Assembly: GCA_013076295.1 (NCBI GenBank) | Contig: RQOL01000658.1 | Location: 3,102,353 to 3,166,352, forward strand | From: Sanderia malayensis | Taxonomy: Eukaryota > Cnidaria > Scyphozoa > Semaeostomeae > Pelagiidae | Reading direction: 5' to 3' | DNA length: 64,000 bases | Shown here: piece after piece, positions 58,412 to 64,000 of the stretch | Layout of the letters: every line of letters starts with the position of its first letter | How positions within the stretch are numbered: the stretch's first letter is position 1 | The notes under the pieces: generated by a model | Told to the model about the DNA's origin: nothing | Seen by the model: only the letters and a program-made list of their open reading frames with translations | Databases searched by the model: none | Made by a program: the position numbers and the translations under genes

Positions 58412-61400
58412 ATGGATTCTGGTGATATAAGATTTGACTATCTCTCGGAGTATGTCCTGAAGACATTTAAACTGAAGCCTGATAAGTGGAGCAAAGTAAT
58501 GGGCAATGAGGAATACAAGGTTCTTATTCAAGAATTCTTCGACAAAGCAGACACTGCACAGCTCATAATAACATTGAACAGTGCTGGACTTTTAACTCCT
58601 TCGTATGAATTTCCCACAAACAGCAAGAATAAATCAGTGTATTTTTTGAAAAAGGACAAGAAAGAAGTTATCGGGAAGGATAATTTCAAGACAGCTTTAC
58701 TCTATGGCGACTTATCGTCTTCGCCACTTGAGCAATTATCATCATTAGTTGACGAGGTGAGAGTGAGACTCATTGATTAAATTTCACGTTGCTTTCCACC
58801 CGTGGCTACAGTGGTTGAAGACACGCAGCCTTTAAGAGTTTGAAAATGGAGCCAACACAATTGTAGTAAATTAGAATTGTTTTCAAGTCTTGAAATGAGC
58901 CTAAACCGCTCCGCTGTCATTTGCCCCGCCCCTTCACACGTGTGCCACGCCCCCTTTATACCAGGTAGCTCCTGGCATTAAACGCGGTACCCACAACGCA
59001 TGTACTGAGAGGATGAATGCCACACCCCACCTTTAATTAAAGCCTTCTTTTCAATTCAAAAACCTATCCATACCCATAGCCTTAAATTTGAATTTGTTTT
59101 TATCTTTCATTGACAGATATTGGTTCCATTGCTTTCCAACGAAAGAAACCATGAAAACTGGCCTGCAGTTGTGTCACAGGACATTATGAGACATGTGCAC
59201 CAACTCAAGAATAATGTTTTCGTCATATCCGGACAGATCAAAGGGCGGACACTGCTACCCTTGCCCGCAGGTGCAGAAAAAGCAGCTCACATCGAAAATG
59301 TACCAAAAAGGTTGGTATTTATTTGTCAATTATGAGAGGGGGGGGGGGAACAAGGCATGGATACTTCCAAAATTCCATATTAGTTTGTTTCTCTGAGTCT
59401 CCAAGGTGCTGACTGGCACCTTAGTAAACAAATATTAATGCAAATTTAATTAAATGATGAGTTTGATTTTGGAGCTTGCAGAGGGGGACCTATTGGTTAG
59501 GGGGGGGGCTTATCGAAATTCTTAAAGATACTTTTGTGTACAAAATATTTTTGTTCATTAACTACAGAATAAAATCTTTGTACTTTTATGGTTTTATCCA
59601 TCACAATTTTATCATTGATTACAACTTCAAGAACAATGTGGGTTTATTAGAGATGGGATTTAATAGAGAATACTTTTGCTATGTTTACAAATATTTTGTC
59701 TGGATTTCAGTGATGACATAGTTGATAGAACATTGCTTCATGCCGTTGAGTCAGTGATCATTGATTGGACCCATCAGATACAATCAGTGTTGAAGAGAGA
59801 TTCATCACAACCTCTGTTGGAGGGATTGAACCCACAGCCATTTACTGAACTCAATTTCTGGAAGGCCAGAGCTGCCAACTTAGAATGCATTTTTGAGCAG
59901 GTATGTTGCTGCATTCAGCTATATTCTGTCACATGTATTGTGATTTGGCTACAGTCCTGTATTGTAATGTTTGCAACTGAAAATATCAAATTTTTGCAAT
60001 AACCATAGCGAAGAAGCTTCCATTCTTAAGAGCAATTGGGACAAAGACACAGTGGCTACACATGCTTTCTAGGGATTTATATATATCAACACAGCGCATA
60101 TGGTTTTAAGTGTCGTGAGTTTACTTTTGCAACTTTTACATCTTTCTTCTTCCAGCTGAGGGCCCCAAAAGTAAAGAAGATGGCTCTACTTTTGGAAAAG
60201 TCGCAAAGCAGTTACTTCCCAGCATTTAAGAAGATGTTCAAGGATGTCGTAATGGGTAAGAGAAAACTCATAATATTTTATTAATTTATCAATTGCTACA
60301 TTGAATAATTCTAAAGTTTTGGTCCCAAACAACTGAATCAGTTAAACAGAAATGAACAAATTATATAAAGAGCTGTTGGTACGTTAATATTCTTTTTTGT
60401 ATTTCATTGTGCAATTAAATGCCTCTTTTGTTTCCAGCACTTGATGAAGCACGAGATATCAACATGTTTTTGAAGCCATTGCAGAAGCATTTTGAGGATT
60501 TTGAGCAAGCAGATTTCCCAGAAATCAAAGCACTGCTGGCGTCAATGTTCCACGTGATTGGTTTGATTTGGGGCAACTCTAAATACTACTGCAGGCCTGG
60601 GAGATTGATCGTTCTGTTGCAAGAAATAGGAAACCTCCTCATTGAACTGGTGTGTATATCTTCTCCAAGATTCGTTTCTTTTTCTCTACATTTGTTAATA
60701 GATTTATTGTTAAAACGGTCAATAAAGCCCTCGTGGTTAGCATGGAAACCAGGTGCTTGAAGTTGATCAAAATGTCTAATATATCTGGGACTATTTTCAG
60801 CTGTAAATTTGTTTATGTTTGTTTAATGATTGTCATAATGCAAATAGAAGTTTACCATGTCATTGAACAGGAGTGTTTGTTTTTACCATATCTTTCGACG
60901 TTTACTCAACTTCACACCTATGAACTAACATCTGACCTTTCTCATTTGCCCGTTAGCGAGAGAAGTATATCTCGAATTGTCGGGACACTTCTGTTCGTGG
61001 TATGAAAAACTTCCATTCCTACTATTTCCAGCTGGTTTAGTTGTCTATGTCTTGGAAGTTAGTTGTCAACATTGTAGTAAGCGTATTTATAAAGTTATTT
61101 TGATATTTTAAAAGATGATTTATTTGTTCTATTCAGGCAAGGACCTTTTTGGATCCGTTTGAAATTTTCAAAAACGAACCGGAGGAAGCGATAGAGAAAA
61201 TCAAAAACTGTCTGGCCGTTCTCTTTGAGTACAAGGAACAATTTGAGAACACGCGTAACTCCATTGAGAAATACTTCGCAAAAGATTCCACAGTGAAGAA
61301 ATGGGAATTCTCAAACGATCTTGTCTTCACGAGATACGACCAGTTTATCAAACGCGTAGAACTAATCGAGGTATAGATTTCTTATACTTTGGGTACATTA

Positions 61401-63848
61401 ATAATTCATTAATAATTTGACATCTGCAATAGGCAACAAATTGGGGCACTCGAGTTTTTAAGATGAAAATGCCATCTATCTGGAAAATACCTTATCTGTG
61501 CACTCTAATGCAAACCCTACCCTCCCTAAAACAATGTTGTCTTCTTCACCAGACCCTTGTCATCATAGTGCAAAAGGAATTTTGTAGCTATTTTTTAAGA
61601 TTGTCTCTAGAGAAAACAATGTTTAGGGGTGGAGGAGGGGGATGAAGGATGCCTGCAAAATTTGTGTGTCCCAATGCAAGTGTCCCATTTTCGACTGTTG
61701 TAGCTTAGTTTTGACGCCCGATCTTCAAACCATAATGTGATTGACCTTTAAATGACGTGATCTCCAACATTTCAACCCTCTAATCAGCTCATTTGAAGCT
61801 TTGACCTGCGGCCCTATGACGTCAACGCGATTCATTTTACACGGCTTGGTTTTTTTGCTGCAGGATCTATTTGGGACGTCATTGGAGTTCAGCAAGCTTG
61901 AGAAAGTCGAGATCGGTGGCATCAAGGGGAAAGTGCTCAGTCACGAAGTTTTGCAAATATTCAACGAATTCACCGAGACAGTAGCCGTATTCGCAAACAG
62001 AACTTACGACACTCTCAACCCCGTTGACGAGGTTTGTTTCCTCTTCAGCCCCCTGCTCACACCCAAACTTGCATATGCACTACCCGTGTTGATCCGCCCT
62101 AATCCAGGGGGTTTACTCGCATCACGAGTAGACCTGAGCATTTGCGAAACATGCTGATGATTTCGTTCATTGCAGGCATTCGTGGAAGACTACGTTGAGT
62201 TCAAGTTGAAAATTGCCGACCTGGATAGGCGGCTTGCTTCAATCATTTGCCAAGCTTTTGACGACTGTTCTGGAGTCGAATCAGCTTTCAAGGTAGGCGA
62301 GGCTCCGGTTGGTTGTACTTGTAAACGAGGCTGTCGTTGACACATATCATTTGATCTAATTGTTATTATCTCATTTTCAGATGATTGATATATTCGGCTC
62401 GTTATTGGATAGACCATTGATCAAAGAAGATTTCAAATCCAAATATCCGTGTCTGATGAAGATGATTGAGAATGATTTGGACCAAGTAAAGAAGATCTTT
62501 GATCTGCAACTCGCCATGGAGGCCGAGAAAGGAAGCGCTTCTGTAAATAAAAACATGCCCAGTGTGGCCGGGGCGTTAAAGTGGGCCACAGAGCTAAGAA
62601 GCCGACTTAAAACACCCCTTAACAATTTGAAATTGTCATTCAACCCAAGGTATGGCTTTTCTTTCCAACTCTCCTTGAATCGTCTTGCAATATGTAGATA
62701 GTAATGGACCAAAAACGTTTCCATGGTATCATGTGCATTTCTATGCGTATTGGTATGTATATGACTTTGTTGCATAGTTTATCCATCTGTTATTTTGCAG
62801 CACACTCCAAACTGCAGAAGCGAAAGTTATCTTTGATAAATATGACGAAATGAACAGACTAATATCAAGGTACGCTGTTCTGTTCAGTTTATCTCGTATT
62901 TGATAATCTTCTAGTCTTTCGTGTTTTCTCTCAATATTGTTTTATTTTTGTTGTTATCAGCTACGAAGAAAGAGTTTACAACCAGTGGACGACTGGTGTT
63001 AGCCAAGTGTCTGGTGCAAACCTAGAAAAACCATTAATATCAAGAGATGAAAATAATAATTTGATTACTGTTAATTTTGACCCGGATGTGAGTATTTAAA
63101 TTCCTCCAAGCTTTTTATTGTTCTTTATCTTCTGTCCTTTTTCATTCGACGTGGAAGCAGATGGAGGCAGATGCTCACTGCGCCTTACAATTTCCAATTT
63201 CTCTTGTAGCTTGTTGCGATCTTGAGAGAAGTGAAATACCTGGAGACGGCTGAGAACGATGCTGCCGGTGAGATACCAGACAGTGCCAAATCGGTCTACG
63301 CAAGAAATGAAGAGTTCCACAAGTATTGCGCAAATCTCGATCTCACTGTCGCCTGGTATAACGAGATAAGAGGGACGATCCTTGAAGTGGAGTATCCACT
63401 AATCGAAAGCCAACTACAATCGATTGATACTCATCTTCAACAAGCCGAGAAGGGTTTGACTTGGAATTCATCTGGTGAGTGTTCACAGCCGCCTAATATG
63501 AACTTGGTTTAATCTTCTTCCTTCTCTTGTCTCTACTATCTTTTTCTCTACTTACTCTACTTACTTCACTCCTGCCCATCTTTCTACATAGCTCGACTTT
63601 GTTCTGCTCTAATTAAATTCACACTGTACCACTGTACACTGTAGCATCGATTTCACACTGTAACCATCTTGTGAACAGGTGTCTGGGAGTACATCGAAAC
63701 AACAAGAGACATGGTGCACGATCTAGAACAGAGAGTTAGAAATGCAAAGTCAAACGTAGAGTCGATGAATTCTCTTATGAACAAGTGGGCTGAAGGACCA
63801 TTGTATCAACGTAAGGATGGGAAAAAGGAACTGCTTCTCAACTTGGAG
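58412..63848 (+). CDS. Axonemal dynein heavy chain, outer-arm beta type (3' truncated by window)
   Basis: Thirteen exons (58412-58756, 59117-59310, 59711-59900, 60156-60255, 60438-60649, 61137-61370, 61864-62031, 62176-62292, 62381-62649, 62801-62869, 62961-63087, 63210-63474, 63679-63848) encode the first 820 residues. All are in the tail (DHC_N1) region. The start MDSGDIRFDYLSEYVLKTFK and later words such as WTHQIQSVLKRDSSQPL, FWKARAANLECIFEQ, FEDFEQADF and PLYQRKDGKKELLLNLE match DNAH9/DNAH11/DNAH17. This protein drives outer dynein arms of cilia and flagella. Full-length members are about 4400-4500 residues, so most of the gene, including the motor, lies beyond the window. The exact member (9, 11 or 17) cannot be set from the tail alone. 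Confidence 0.95.
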
Positions 63849-64000
63849 GTGCGTTTGAAATATGCTGCAGTAATTTCGCAATCAATACCCGCAAATAATA
63901 CCATCAATACCCGCAAGCAATCAATACTTCACTTCCCCTCCCTGTCTCCCCCCATTTCCCCTTATCTCTCCCATCCCACTCTCTCTTTCACCTCTCTTCC

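Overview
This is a eukaryotic nuclear window, and it must be animal. It encodes a SOCS protein, a RADIL/afadin-type junction protein, an MRTF coactivator, an axonemal dynein heavy chain, and ALPK1- and TIFA-like innate immune proteins. Genes are split by GT-AG introns, mostly 60-1500 bp, in AT-rich DNA full of short transposons, and a TTAGGG-type tandem repeat is present. A compact marine invertebrate genome (sponge, cnidarian, lophotrochozoan or invertebrate deuterostome) fits. I cannot name the lineage. All exon models below were built by eye from splice sites, frame closure and remembered family sequences. Exon phases close without remainder in every multi-exon model.

Region 1 (1-17.3 kb) looks like an innate immune cluster. 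A 5'-truncated ALPK1-like alpha-kinase (+) is followed by a TIFA-like FHA protein (+) and then a second, complete ALPK1-like gene (-). In vertebrates ALPK1 is the cytosolic sensor of bacterial ADP-heptose. It phosphorylates TIFA, which oligomerises through its FHA domain and recruits TRAF6. Here kinase and substrate homologues are adjacent. The complete kinase also carries an N-terminal P-loop (STAND/NACHT-like) ATPase domain that human ALPK1 lacks, and the TIFA-like protein ends with a consensus TRAF6-binding motif. The introns hold nested mobile elements, including a miniature LTR element with PBS, PPT and TSD that is interrupted by a 1.2-kb foldback element.

Region 2 (17.4-22.9 kb) is a tandem duplication holding two copies of a small secreted-protein gene with an acidic propart and a basic, CxC-containing tail. 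One copy is truncated.

Region 3 (23.8-45.3 kb) is a dense run of conserved genes: MRTF/myocardin-related factor (+), CARHSP1-like cold-shock protein (-), NUBP1 (+), UBFD1 (-), SLC25A38 (+), ITPK1 (+) and a SOCS2/CISH-type gene (-). The shared CARHSP1/NUBP1 upstream region is filled by a 143-bp satellite containing telomere-like tracts. The upstream region of SLC25A38 holds four E-box/CArG composites with identical spacing.

Region 4 (45.3-64 kb) has a RADIL-like gene with an extra N-terminal RA domain (+). It is followed by the first 13 exons of an outer-arm-type axonemal dynein heavy chain (+), which runs off the window end.
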